Positions 38,897 to 47,084 of a stretch of DNA of 64,000 bases are shown here, in pieces; position 1 is the first letter of the stretch, and the number at the start of each line of letters is the position of its first letter. The DNA comes from Mycobacterium gordonae (GTDB lineage: Bacteria; Actinomycetota; Actinomycetes; Mycobacteriales; Mycobacteriaceae). The position numbers were made by a program, and so were the translations under genes. The notes beneath the pieces are model-generated. The model did not search any database. It saw only the letters and a list, made by a program, of their open reading frames with translations, and was not told the DNA's origin. Where the stretch lies: contig NZ_LQOY01000249.1 in the NCBI RefSeq assembly GCF_002101675.1, positions 1-64,000 of the forward strand, in the 5' to 3' direction.

Positions 38897-40633
38897 ATGA
38901 AACCGGATTTTGACGTCTTGATTATCGGTTCAGGCTTCGGTGGCAGCGTCAGCGCGCTGCGTCTGACGGAGAAGGGCTACCGGGTCGGCGTACTCGAAGC
39001 CGGCCGCCGGTTCTCCGATTCGGACTTCGCCAAAACCTCCTGGGACCTGCGCAAATTCCTGTGGGCTCCGAAGCTGGGCTGCTACGGCATCCAGCGCATT
39101 CATCCGCTGAAGAATGTCATGATCCTGGCCGGCGCCGGCGTGGGCGGTGGGTCGCTGAATTACGCGAACACGCTGTACATCCCGCCGGACCCGTTCTTCA
39201 ACGACCAGCAGTGGAAGCACATCACCGACTGGCGCGACGAATTGATGCCGCACTATCAGCAGGCGCAGCGGATGTTGGGGGTGGTCTATAACCCGACCTT
39301 CACCGACGCCGACCGCATCTTCAAAGAGGTCGCCGACGAGATGGGCTGCGGCGACACCTGGGTGCCCACCCCGGTGGGAGTGTTCTTCGGCCCCGACGGC
39401 ACCCAGACGCCCGGCAAGACGGTGCCCGACCCCTATTTCGGCGGCGCGGGACCGGCACGCACCGGTTGCATGGAATGCGGATGCTGCATGACCGGCTGCC
39501 GGCACGGCGCCAAGAACACTCTGCTGAAGAATTATCTTGCCCTCGCGGAATCCGCTGGCGCGCAGGTGATTCCGATGACCACCGTGAAGGGATTCGAGCA
39601 GCGGCCGGACGGGTTGTGGGAGGTCAAGACCGTTCGCACCGGCAGCTGGGTGCGCCGCGACCGTAAGACCTATACCGCCTCGCACCTGATCCTGGCCGCC
39701 GGTACCTGGGGCACCCAGCACCTGCTGTTCAACATGCGCGACGCCGGAAAGCTGCCGAAGCTGTCCGACCGGCTCGGAGTTTTGACCCGCACCAACTCCG
39801 AATCCATCGTCGGCGCGGCGACGTTGAAGGTGGACCCCAAGCTAGATCTGACCCACGGTGTCGCGATCACCTCGTCGATCCACCCCACCAGCGACACCCA
39901 CGTGGAGCCGGTCCGGTACGGCAAGGGTTCCAACGCTATGGGGCTGCTGCAGACCCTGATGACCGACGGGGCCGGGCCGCAGGGCACCGATGTGCCCCGC
40001 TGGCGCCAGCTGCTGGACCAGGCCCGCGCCAACCCCAGGCTGATGCTGCGGATGCTCTACCCCAAGCAGTGGAGTGAGCGCACCACGATCGCACTGGTGA
40101 TGCAGCACCTGGACAACTCGATCACCACGTTCACCAAGCGCGGCAAACTCGGCATCCGCTGGTACTCCAGCAAGCAGGGCCACGGCGAACCGAACCCGAG
40201 CTGGATCCCGGTCGGTAACGAGGTGACGCGGCGCATCGCGGAGAAGATCGACGGCGTGGCCGGTGGCACCTGGGGCGAGCTGTTCAACATCCCGCTGACC
40301 GCCCACTTCCTGGGTGGCGCGGCGATCGGCGACAGCCCGTCCAACGGGGTGATCGACCCCTACCACCGCGTCTACGGCTACCCGACGCTGTTCGTCGTCG
40401 ACGGAGCCGCCATCTCGGCCAACCTCGGCGTCAACCCATCGCTGTCGATCGCCGCACAGGCCGAGCGGGCGGCGTCGCTCTGGCCCAACAAGGGCCAGAA
40501 CGACGAACGCCCGCTGCAGGGAGACGCCTACCGGAGGCTGGACCCGATCGAACCGGAGAACCCGGTGGTGCCCGCCGACGCGCCGGGCGCGCTGCGGTGG
40601 CTGCCCATCGATCCGGTCAGCAAGACCGGCTGA
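38897..40633 (+). CDS. choD: GMC-type oxidoreductase ChoD (putative cholesterol oxidase)
   Basis: The 578-residue protein has the same length and sequence layout as Rv3409c: FAD loop LIIGSGFGGSVSALRL, GAGVGGGSLNYANTLY, and the C-terminal DGAAISANLGVNPSLSIAA of GMC oxidoreductases. It is annotated as a cholesterol oxidase (3-beta-hydroxysterol to 3-keto-4-ene with H2O2), although ChoD is not required for cholesterol use in M. tuberculosis and its real substrate is debated. A Cys-rich loop (TGCMECGCCMTGC) resembles an iron-sulfur or zinc site and is not part of classical secreted cholesterol oxidases. No signal peptide is seen. Confidence 0.93.
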   Translation: MKPDFDVLIIGSGFGGSVSALRLTEKGYRVGVLEAGRRFSDSDFAKTSWDLRKFLWAPKLGCYGIQRIHPLKNVMILAGAGVGGGSLNYANTLYIPPDPFFNDQQWKHITDWRDELMPHYQQAQRMLGVVYNPTFTDADRIFKEVADEMGCGDTWVPTPVGVFFGPDGTQTPGKTVPDPYFGGAGPARTGCMECGCCMTGCRHGAKNTLLKNYLALAESAGAQVIPMTTVKGFEQRPDGLWEVKTVRTGSWVRRDRKTYTASHLILAAGTWGTQHLLFNMRDAGKLPKLSDRLGVLTRTNSESIVGAATLKVDPKLDLTHGVAITSSIHPTSDTHVEPVRYGKGSNAMGLLQTLMTDGAGPQGTDVPRWRQLLDQARANPRLMLRMLYPKQWSERTTIALVMQHLDNSITTFTKRGKLGIRWYSSKQGHGEPNPSWIPVGNEVTRRIAEKIDGVAGGTWGELFNIPLTAHFLGGAAIGDSPSNGVIDPYHRVYGYPTLFVVDGAAISANLGVNPSLSIAAQAERAASLWPNKGQNDERPLQGDAYRRLDPIEPENPVVPADAPGALRWLPIDPVSKTG

Positions 40634-40657
40634 TCGGCTTACCGGTCAGCTCGCCCG

Positions 40658-41545
40658 TCAACTCACTAAGGCCAGCGGCGCCCCGCTGATGACCCGACTG
40701 CGCTGCCCGTACACATCGACGGGCACGTCGCCCATCAGGGTGATCCGGTTCATCAGCCGGTACTGGTCGTCGTAGTCGTCGACGGCCCGGTGCTGAGTGG
40801 CCCGGTTGTCCCAGATGGCCACGTCGCCCGGCTGCCAGTTCCAGCGAATGGTGTTCTCCGGCACGGTGATCCGGTTCTGCAGCAGTTCGAACAGCGCGCT
40901 GGACTCACGGCTGTCAAGACCGACGAAGCTGCGCACGAAATCGCCGGCCAGCAGGGTCCGTTCGCCAGTTTCGGGGTGTACCCGCACCACCGGGTGTTCG
41001 GTGCGGAAGTCGGGCATCTCGAACGCCTGCCGGAACGCGCGCTGCAAATCGGTCATCTGCTCGGTCTTGACGTAGTCGTAGCGGTTGGTGTGCACCGCCC
41101 ATAGGTTGTCGACGAGACACTTCAGCGGCTTGGGCAGCGCGTCGTACGCCGTCGCGGTGTTGGCCCACAGCGTCGAACCGCCGTAGCTGGGCAGCGTGAC
41201 CGCCCGCAGGATGGATGCGGCCGGGTAGTTGGCCGCGAACGTGACGTCGGTGTGCCAGCGGTTGGCCTTGCCGAGTTCGGAGTTGATCGGGGTGATGACC
41301 GGGGCGTCCGGGGCCAGCGCGGTGGCCGCCGGATGACCGACCGGCGTGCCGAGCAGCCCGGCGAAGGCGAGTTGCTGCTGGTCATCGAGGTGGTGCTGAT
41401 TGCGGAAAAAGATCACCTTGTGAGCCAGCAGCGCCGTACGGATCTCATCCACCGCAGCTGGGGCGAGGTCACCGCCGAGGCGGACACCGCTGATCTCCGC
41501 GCCGATGCGGCTGCCCAGCTTGTGCACTGATATCAGGTTTGTCAT
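40658..41545 (-). CDS. Fe(II)/2-oxoglutarate alkyl-sulfate dioxygenase (TauD/AtsK type), copy 1
   Basis: The 295 residues match Rv3406, a type II alkyl sulfatase that uses Fe(II), 2-oxoglutarate and O2 to split alkyl sulfates to aldehyde and sulfate. The facial triad is seen as HTD in NRWHTDVTFAAN and the distal His in RATQHRAVDDY, with the 2OG-binding Arg downstream. It lies just after a second copy of the same family on the same strand with two operator sites in the 65-base gap, so each copy may be separately controlled by the TetR gene at 42571. Rv3406 is also known to inactivate certain DprE1 inhibitors. Confidence 0.93.
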   Translation of the reverse strand: MTNLISVHKLGSRIGAEISGVRLGGDLAPAAVDEIRTALLAHKVIFFRNQHHLDDQQQLAFAGLLGTPVGHPAATALAPDAPVITPINSELGKANRWHTDVTFAANYPAASILRAVTLPSYGGSTLWANTATAYDALPKPLKCLVDNLWAVHTNRYDYVKTEQMTDLQRAFRQAFEMPDFRTEHPVVRVHPETGERTLLAGDFVRSFVGLDSRESSALFELLQNRITVPENTIRWNWQPGDVAIWDNRATQHRAVDDYDDQYRLMNRITLMGDVPVDVYGQRSRVISGAPLALVS

Positions 41546-41570
41546 CGCTGTTCCTTCACGGAAAAGGGGT

Positions 41571-41586
41571 GTAGTCAATTGACTAC
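41571..41586. promoter_or_regulatory. TetR operator 1
   Basis: GTAGTCAATTGACTAC, a perfect 16-bp palindrome 26 bases upstream of the copy 1 dioxygenase start. Confidence 0.85.
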
Positions 41587-41598
41587 TTGACAGCGAGT

Positions 41599-41614
41599 GT
41601 AGTCAACTGACTAC
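41599..41614. promoter_or_regulatory. TetR operator 2
   Basis: GTAGTCAACTGACTAC, a near-perfect palindrome with one central mismatch, 28 bases from operator 1 and overlapping the stop codon of the copy 2 dioxygenase gene. Confidence 0.85.
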
Positions 41615-42507
41615 GCCACGGCAAGGGGGGCGCCGCTGACCACCCGGCTGCGATCGCCGCGGGCATTGACCGGCACATCGCCGAGCAGCGTCACGCGGTG
41701 CATCAGCCGGTGCTGGTTGTCGTAGTCGTCGACGGCCCGGTGCTGGGTGGCGCGGTTGTCCCAGATGGCCACGTCACCGGGCTCCCAGCTCCAGCGAATG
41801 GTGTTCTCCGGCTGGGTGATTCGGCGCTGCAGCAATTCGAACAGCACGTCGGAATCGTGCGGGTCCAGCCCGACGAAGCTGCGGACGAAGTTGCCGGCCA
41901 GCAGGGTGCGTTCGCCGGTTTCCGGATGCACCCGCAGCACCGGATGCTCGGTGCGGAAGTCGGGCTGCTGGAATCCGGTCACCATTGCCCGCTGGGCGTC
42001 GCTCAACGATTGCAGGTCGGCCGCGCTGATCGTGTAGTCGAACTTGTTGGTGTGCAGGCCCCACAGGTTTTCTACCAGGTGCTGCAACGGTTCGGGCAGG
42101 GCCGCGTAGGCCGCGGCGGTGTTGGCCCACAGCGTCGTCCCCCCGTAGCTGGGCAGGGTGACCGCGCGCAGGATCGAGGCCGCCGGCGGGTTGGCGGCGA
42201 AGGTCATATCGGTGTGCCAGGCGGTCGCCTTGCCCCACTCGGAGTTGATCGGCGTGATGATCGGGCCTTTCGCACCGAATGCTTTCGCCGCCGGGTGCCC
42301 GACCGGGGTGCCCAGCAATTCGGCGAACGAGAGTTGCCCGTCGTCGTCGAGGTGGTGCTGACCGCGGAAGAAGATCACCTTGTGGGCCAGCAGCGCCCGG
42401 CGGATCTCCTCGACGGTGTCCGGGTCCAGGTCACCACCGAGGCGCACTCCGTCCAGGCGGGCGCCGATCCGGCTGGTCAGCTTGGTGACGGTAACCGCAT
42501 GTGTCAT
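41611..42507 (-). CDS. Fe(II)/2-oxoglutarate alkyl-sulfate dioxygenase (TauD/AtsK type), copy 2
   Basis: This 298-residue paralogue has the same family motifs as copy 1 (HTD in TAWHTDMTFAAN, distal His in RATQHRAVDDYDNQ, the PSYGGTTLWANT segment) but differs along the length, for example in the region around KFDYTISAADLQ where copy 1 is shorter and reads RYDYVKTEQM. The divergence suggests different alkyl-sulfate preference rather than a recent duplicate. Operator 3 lies 31 bases upstream, next to the divergent TetR promoter. M. tuberculosis has a single gene here as I recall. Confidence 0.92.
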   Translation of the reverse strand: MTHAVTVTKLTSRIGARLDGVRLGGDLDPDTVEEIRRALLAHKVIFFRGQHHLDDDGQLSFAELLGTPVGHPAAKAFGAKGPIITPINSEWGKATAWHTDMTFAANPPAASILRAVTLPSYGGTTLWANTAAAYAALPEPLQHLVENLWGLHTNKFDYTISAADLQSLSDAQRAMVTGFQQPDFRTEHPVLRVHPETGERTLLAGNFVRSFVGLDPHDSDVLFELLQRRITQPENTIRWSWEPGDVAIWDNRATQHRAVDDYDNQHRLMHRVTLLGDVPVNARGDRSRVVSGAPLAVA

Positions 42508-42537
42508 TTGTGTGTTCCCTTTTCGAGGCGGCCTTGT

Positions 42538-42553
42538 GTAGTCATTTGACTAC
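42538..42553. promoter_or_regulatory. TetR operator 3
   Basis: GTAGTCATTTGACTAC lies in the 63-base gap between the copy 2 dioxygenase gene and tetR, placed to block both promoters, just upstream of the tetR -10. Confidence 0.85.
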
Positions 42554-42558
42554 CACGT

Positions 42559-42570
42559 TAACGTAGGCGC
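42559..42570 (+). promoter_or_regulatory. Leaderless promoter of tetR
   Basis: TAACGT at 42559-42564 fits TANNNT and lies 6 nt before GTG 42571. Confidence 0.6.
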
Positions 42571-43140
42571 GTGACTACACGGGCGGCAAGCGTTTCGCGC
42601 GGCGCGATTCCCACCGGGCGGGAGGAGGTGGCGGCCGCGGTACTGGAGGCTGCCGCCGATCTGTTCGCCGAGCGCGGACCCGCCGCAACCTCGATCCGCG
42701 ACATCGCGGCCCGGTCGAAGGTGAACCACGGCTTGGTGTTTCGTCACTTCGGCACGAAAGAGAAGCTGGTTGGCGCGGTGCTCGACCACCTGGGCGGGGC
42801 CACCACCGCGGCGCGGCAGCGCGGCGCCTCGGACGCGGAACTTGAGCAAGTCATGGAGCGGCATCTGCGGGTGATCGCCCGCACGCTGCTGGACGGTTAC
42901 CCGGTTGGGCAGCTGCAGACGCAGTTCCCTGGCATGTCGCAGCTGCTCGAGGCGGTGCGCCCGCAATTTCCCGATGACCGCAGCGCGCGGCTGGCGGTGG
43001 CCAATGCCGCTGCCCTGCAATTCGGCTGGCGGCTCTTCGAGCCGTTCCTGCGGGCGTCGACCGGGCTGGACGACCTGACGGACGCCGAGCTGCGGCAGTC
43101 CGTGATGGCCGAGTTGGCCCGCATGGTCCAACCGCACTGA
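42571..43140 (+). CDS. TetR-family repressor (Rv3405c-like)
   Basis: The 189-residue protein has a TetR helix-turn-helix in residues 15-60 (AATSIRDIAARSKVNHGLVF then RHFGTKEKL) and a ligand-binding C-terminal half. It corresponds to Rv3405c, known to repress the neighbouring dioxygenase gene Rv3406. Three GTAGTCANNTGACTAC palindromes in the divergent and tandem promoters are its likely operators, one of which is autoregulatory. The inducing ligand is unknown, possibly an alkyl sulfate or its product. The GTG start is supported by a leaderless -10. Confidence 0.92.
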   Translation: MTTRAASVSRGAIPTGREEVAAAVLEAAADLFAERGPAATSIRDIAARSKVNHGLVFRHFGTKEKLVGAVLDHLGGATTAARQRGASDAELEQVMERHLRVIARTLLDGYPVGQLQTQFPGMSQLLEAVRPQFPDDRSARLAVANAAALQFGWRLFEPFLRASTGLDDLTDAELRQSVMAELARMVQPH

Positions 43141-43224
43141 CTCGAGAGCCGCGCTGCCTGCGGCGCAAGAAATTCGCAGGGATAATCCAAAGATCTGGCC
43201 AGCGCTTCAGCCGATCCTGTGCAC

Positions 43225-43860
43225 ATGACAACAAAGGCATCAAAGCAGTTGGGGCTGGTGGGTGCGCTGCTGACGCTGGCTACCGCATCAGTAATAGCAC
43301 TTCCCGCTGCGGCGCAAGCTAATCCGGGCGGCGGTGCCGGGCAGATGTACGGCAACCCCGCAGCGGCAGCACCATTCTGGCGCCGCCAGCACGACAACAT
43401 GGCCTGCGCAGAGGTCGCGGTGGCTGATGTGGTCGGTGAGATCACTGGCAACCAACCCAGTGAGGACGAGGTCAAGGCGGTGGCCGCGAATACCCCCAAC
43501 TCGGCTGGGACGGGACCGATCTTCAACGGCAACGGCACCGACCCGTGGGACGTAGCGGTTCTATTGGGGCACTACGGTATTCCGGCCGTCAGGGGCCAGT
43601 TCACCATCGGGACGCTGGCACCGGAGTTGGGCGCGGGCCGCAAAGTGCTTGCCGCGGTCAACGGCCCGATTCTGTGGAACCAGGGTGGTGACCGCACCCA
43701 CGAAAACCACTTCGTCGTCGTCACCGGCATCGACACCGGCGCAAATGTGGTCCACCTCAACGACCCCGGCGTCGACAACGGCCGCGACGAGGTAGTCCCT
43801 TTCGGGGTCTTCGAAGCGTCGTGGGCCACCGGTGCCCACTTTGCCGTCATAGCCAAGTAG
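43225..43860 (+). CDS. Secreted C39-like cysteine peptidase-fold protein
   Basis: The 211-residue precursor has a Sec signal (cleavage near AAAQANPGG, about residue 33). The mature part looks like a papain-fold peptidase of the C39 type: Cys61 in NMACAEVAVADVVGE, His in RTHENHFVVVTGID and Asp in VVHLNDPG follow the family order Cys-His-Asp. Substrate and partner are unknown; no export gene is adjacent. ATG 43225 or the GTG two codons upstream could start it. I do not recall a counterpart at this place in M. tuberculosis. Confidence 0.72.
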   Translation: MTTKASKQLGLVGALLTLATASVIALPAAAQANPGGGAGQMYGNPAAAAPFWRRQHDNMACAEVAVADVVGEITGNQPSEDEVKAVAANTPNSAGTGPIFNGNGTDPWDVAVLLGHYGIPAVRGQFTIGTLAPELGAGRKVLAAVNGPILWNQGGDRTHENHFVVVTGIDTGANVVHLNDPGVDNGRDEVVPFGVFEASWATGAHFAVIAK

Positions 43861-43907
43861 ACGGGTGGCCGTCAGCGCCAGGTCGCCGGAGTGGGTGGGT
43901 CGTGCCG

Positions 43908-43937
43908 TACGGTAGGGCCGTGCGAGGGCGGGTATGA
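43908..43937 (+). other. Leaderless five-codon upstream ORF coupled to the formyltransferase
   Basis: TACGGT (43908-43913) is followed after 6 nt by GTG 43920, which opens a five-codon frame (VRGRV) whose TGA at 43935-43937 overlaps the formyltransferase ATG at 43934 (ATGA). The arrangement predicts a leaderless start on the mini-ORF and re-initiation at the main gene, helped by GAGGG at 43924-43928. Confidence 0.45.
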
Positions 43938-44623
43938 CGACGCTGATCCTCACCGACAACGTCCACACTTATGCTCTCGCCGGCGAACTGCAAAGGCGGT
44001 ACGGCGAAATCGAGGTCTACCAGTCGCGGTTTGGCCAACTGCCGGGCGTGCCGCGGCTTGACATCAACGGCAGCGTGGCCGAGATCGTGCAGCGTTATGA
44101 CCTGGTTTTCTCACTGCACTGCAAGCAGATCTTTCCCGCGGCGTTGCTCGACGGGGTCAGATGCGTAAATGTCCATCCAGGTCTGAACCCGTACAACCGT
44201 GGATGGTTTCCGCAGGTCTTCTCGATCATCAACGGGCAACAGGCCGGCGTGACGATTCATGAGATGGACGATCAACTGGACCACGGCCCCATCATTGTGC
44301 AGCGGGAATGTCCGATCGATTCCTGGGACACCTCGGGCAGCGTGTATATCAGGCTGCTGGCCATCGAGCGCGAGTTGGTGCTCGAAAACTTCCCCGCGAT
44401 TCGTGACCGGACGTATCGGGCCGAGCCGATGGCCACGGAGGGCAATCTGAACCTCAAGAAGGATTTCGACCGGCTGCGGCAATTGGACTTGGACGAACAG
44501 GGAACCTTCGGGCACTTCCTCAACCGTCTGCGTGCATTGACGCACGACGAGTTCCGGAATGCCTGGTTCGTCGATTCGTCGGGTCGCAAGGTGTACGTCC
44601 GCGTCGTACTCGAACCGGAATAG
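43934..44623 (+). CDS. dTDP-amino-sugar N-formyltransferase (Rv3404c-like)
   Basis: The 229-residue protein matches the formyltransferase fold: conserved LVFSLHCKQIFP, catalytic NVHPGLNPYNRGWFPQVF (Asn, His and later Asp) and GVTIHEMDDQLDHGPII. Rv3404c transfers a formyl group from N10-formyl-THF to a dTDP-4-amino-4,6-dideoxyhexose. The neighbours (aminotransferase, FAD protein, methyltransferase, glycosyltransferase) support a role in decorating a surface glycan. The ATG overlaps the stop of a tiny leaderless upstream frame. Confidence 0.87.
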   Translation: MTTLILTDNVHTYALAGELQRRYGEIEVYQSRFGQLPGVPRLDINGSVAEIVQRYDLVFSLHCKQIFPAALLDGVRCVNVHPGLNPYNRGWFPQVFSIINGQQAGVTIHEMDDQLDHGPIIVQRECPIDSWDTSGSVYIRLLAIERELVLENFPAIRDRTYRAEPMATEGNLNLKKDFDRLRQLDLDEQGTFGHFLNRLRALTHDEFRNAWFVDSSGRKVYVRVVLEPE

Positions 44624-44646
44624 TCGCCGGCTGCCACCCAGGGGCC

Positions 44647-44665
44647 GCATGTTAGGCTGCCCTAA
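44647..44665. promoter_or_regulatory. IdeR-like iron box 1
   Basis: The 19 bases centred on GTTAGGCTGCCCTAAC (44651-44666) match 14 of 19 positions of the IdeR consensus and lie about 50 bases upstream of the FAD-protein start. IdeR represses iron-uptake genes when iron is sufficient. Confidence 0.6.
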
Positions 44666-44712
44666 CTCCACGGCGTGCGGGTGTGTCGTCCCGCTGATTC
44701 GAGAGGCGGGTC

Positions 44713-46308
44713 ATGCTGCGCGACAGCGCTGTGGTTCCCGTACCCCCATTCGACATCGCTTTCGTCGGAAGCGGGATCGCCTGCTCGATGACTCTGCTGG
44801 AAATCGCCGCGATTCTGCTGCGTCGGCCGCCAGTCGCCAAGCTCCGCATCGCGGTGGTGGAGCGTGACGAGCAGTTCTGGTGCGGCATCGCATATGGTCG
44901 CCGGTCAAGTATCCGCGCGCTCGCCATCCAAAAGCTCGACGAGTTCGTCAGCGAACCCGAGAAGGGCGCTTACTGTGCCTGGCTGGCGCGGCACAAGGAC
45001 GACTGGTTGACATTCCTGCGGGAGCACGGTGGTGAGGCCGCGGCTCGCTGGCTTGACGACAACCGCGATGCGCTGCACCACAACCGGTGGGGCGGGCTTT
45101 ACCTACCGCGGTTTCTGTTCGGCATGTTCATCGCGGAGCAAGTGGTCGACGCCATGGCTGACCTCGCCGACCGCGGATTGGCCGAGATCGCGACCATCCA
45201 TGCCGAGGCCGTGAGCGCGGATTCGAAAGCTGGGTGTTTCGTCGTCGGCTTGCGCCCCTCAGTCCCCGGCGGTCCCATGGAGATCCGTGCACACCGGGTG
45301 GTCGCGGCTATCGGCAGCCCGCCGACCAGGACGATGCTGCATGGCGATCACAAGCCCGCATTCGCCTACATCAACGATCTTTACCGCCCCGATTGTGAGA
45401 GCAACCTGCAGCGGTTACGTCAGGCCCTGGACGGCGTCCCGGTGCGCGAACAGCGCAACGTCCTGGTGTTGGGATCGAACGCCACTTCCCTCGAAGTCCT
45501 CTACCTGATGTATCACCAGCCGGCCATCCGCGAACGGATCGACACCGTCACCGTGATCTCGCGTTCGGGGGTGTTGCCCTACATGATCTGCGATGAGTCG
45601 CCCGAGTTCGAATTCCCGTGCCTGACTGCATTGCTCGAAACGCAGACTGTACTCGCAATCGACCTGATGGCCGCCGTCCGCGCCGACCTGCGCACGGCCG
45701 CAGAACGGTCGCTGAATCTGGCCGATCTGTACGAGGGCGTCGGCGCGCTGATGGCTAAGGCGTTCGGCAAGATGGATCCAGAGCAGCTCGAAGAGTTTTT
45801 CTGCGTGCATGGCATGGATTACACGAAGTTGGTCCGTCGCGCGGGACGCGACTGCCGCCAGGCGGCAGCGGAGCTGGCCGCCGAAGGCACGTTGGCGATC
45901 GTCGCCGGCGAGGTACTCGGAGTGCAACCGTGCGCCTCCGGCGAGCCCTTTGCCCGGGTGTGTTACCGGGCAAATGGCATTGAGCAGACACACCCCCGGC
46001 GATTCGCGGCAGTGGTCAATTGCGGCGGTTTTGAAGAGCTGGACACGTCTTCGGCGGCGTTCCTCGCCAGCAGTCTGCGGAACGGACTCTGCCGGCCCAA
46101 CCGGACCAACCGGGGTGTCGTCGTAAACGATGAGTTCGAGGCCAGCCCGGGATTCTTCGTCATCGGGCCGTTGAACGGCGGCAATTTCAATGCCCGAATC
46201 CGTTTCTGGCACGTCGAGAGTGCACCTCGCATTCGCTCACTGGCGAAATCGTTGGCGCCCGGCCTGGTCTCATCGGTGCAGCCGAGCCGGGTTGAGCGGG
46301 CCGGATGA
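44713..46308 (+). CDS. FAD/NAD(P)-binding protein (Rv3403c-like)
   Basis: The 531-residue protein opens with a Rossmann loop (DIAFVGSGIACSMTLLEIAA) of the FAD/NAD(P)-binding-9 type, has a second nucleotide motif in VLVLGSNATSLEVLYL, and ends with FFVIGPLNGGNFNARIRFWH. It corresponds to Rv3403c, a conserved protein of unknown function that is IdeR-regulated in M. tuberculosis. An iron box precedes it. It overlaps the following methyltransferase gene by ATGA. A role as monooxygenase or amine-oxidising enzyme in a sugar or siderophore-like pathway is conjecture. Confidence 0.82.
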   Translation: MLRDSAVVPVPPFDIAFVGSGIACSMTLLEIAAILLRRPPVAKLRIAVVERDEQFWCGIAYGRRSSIRALAIQKLDEFVSEPEKGAYCAWLARHKDDWLTFLREHGGEAAARWLDDNRDALHHNRWGGLYLPRFLFGMFIAEQVVDAMADLADRGLAEIATIHAEAVSADSKAGCFVVGLRPSVPGGPMEIRAHRVVAAIGSPPTRTMLHGDHKPAFAYINDLYRPDCESNLQRLRQALDGVPVREQRNVLVLGSNATSLEVLYLMYHQPAIRERIDTVTVISRSGVLPYMICDESPEFEFPCLTALLETQTVLAIDLMAAVRADLRTAAERSLNLADLYEGVGALMAKAFGKMDPEQLEEFFCVHGMDYTKLVRRAGRDCRQAAAELAAEGTLAIVAGEVLGVQPCASGEPFARVCYRANGIEQTHPRRFAAVVNCGGFEELDTSSAAFLASSLRNGLCRPNRTNRGVVVNDEFEASPGFFVIGPLNGGNFNARIRFWHVESAPRIRSLAKSLAPGLVSSVQPSRVERAG

Positions 46309-47084
46309 CCGCCTGGGGCCTCGAGCGATTCATCCGGAGCGCGATGTTCCGCGGGCCGGGTCGCTGCAATCTCTGCGATAAGAAGGTCCGGTTCAAGAGC
46401 ATCAGTCGAACCTTGGGACGAACCCTGGCTCAGTACCAATTCCCTTACGCACTTGACGACTTCGAGACGTTGAACCATCGCCGGTACTTGTGTCCGGTGT
46501 GTGGTTGCAGCGACCGCGACCGGCTCTACAAGCTCTATGTCGACCGGTTCCTGCCGCCCGACGGGGTACGTCGGGTGGTCGAATTCGCTCCTGCCCCAGC
46601 ACTGTCTGCATATCTGCGGAGCCGAGATGACTTCCACTACCGATCGGCCGACCTGATGATGTCGGGCGTCGACGACGTGGTGGATATCACGAACATGCCG
46701 AACTACCAGAACGATTCGCTCGACTTCTTCATCTGCTCGCACGTGCTCGAGCACGTCACAGATGACGGCCGTGCGTTGGATGAGCTCTATCGAGTCCTGG
46801 TACCCGGCGGCCGCGGCATCATCATGACCCCGGTAACACCGCAGGGCAGTTTTGACGAAGATCCCTCACTGACCGACGAACGTGAGCGCTGGCGCCGGTT
46901 CGCGCAAGGCGATCACGTGCGCCTCTACGACCGCGCCACCCTCTGTTCGCGAATTCGTCAGCACCGCTTCGAGATCGACGTGCTCGACTGGCGAAGCTTC
47001 GGCCAGGAGGCATTCTCCCGGCACGCTATTGATCCCGGTTCGGTTCTCTACGTCGTGCAGAAGCCGTCGCAAATCGATGTTTGA
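46305..47084 (+). CDS. SAM-dependent methyltransferase with N-terminal Cys motif
   Basis: The 259-residue protein begins with a zinc-ribbon-like pair of Cys motifs (CNLCDKK and CPVCGCSDRDR), then a class I methyltransferase Rossmann core whose SAM site includes VVEFAPAPALSAYL and DFFICSHVLEHVTDDGRALDEL (the LEHV motif). It is likely a small-molecule or sugar O-methyltransferase. ATG 46305 overlaps the stop of the FAD-protein gene (ATGA), so it belongs to that operon. Its 3' end overlaps the convergent GT2 gene by 59 bases. Confidence 0.82.
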   Translation: MTAWGLERFIRSAMFRGPGRCNLCDKKVRFKSISRTLGRTLAQYQFPYALDDFETLNHRRYLCPVCGCSDRDRLYKLYVDRFLPPDGVRRVVEFAPAPALSAYLRSRDDFHYRSADLMMSGVDDVVDITNMPNYQNDSLDFFICSHVLEHVTDDGRALDELYRVLVPGGRGIIMTPVTPQGSFDEDPSLTDERERWRRFAQGDHVRLYDRATLCSRIRQHRFEIDVLDWRSFGQEAFSRHAIDPGSVLYVVQKPSQIDV

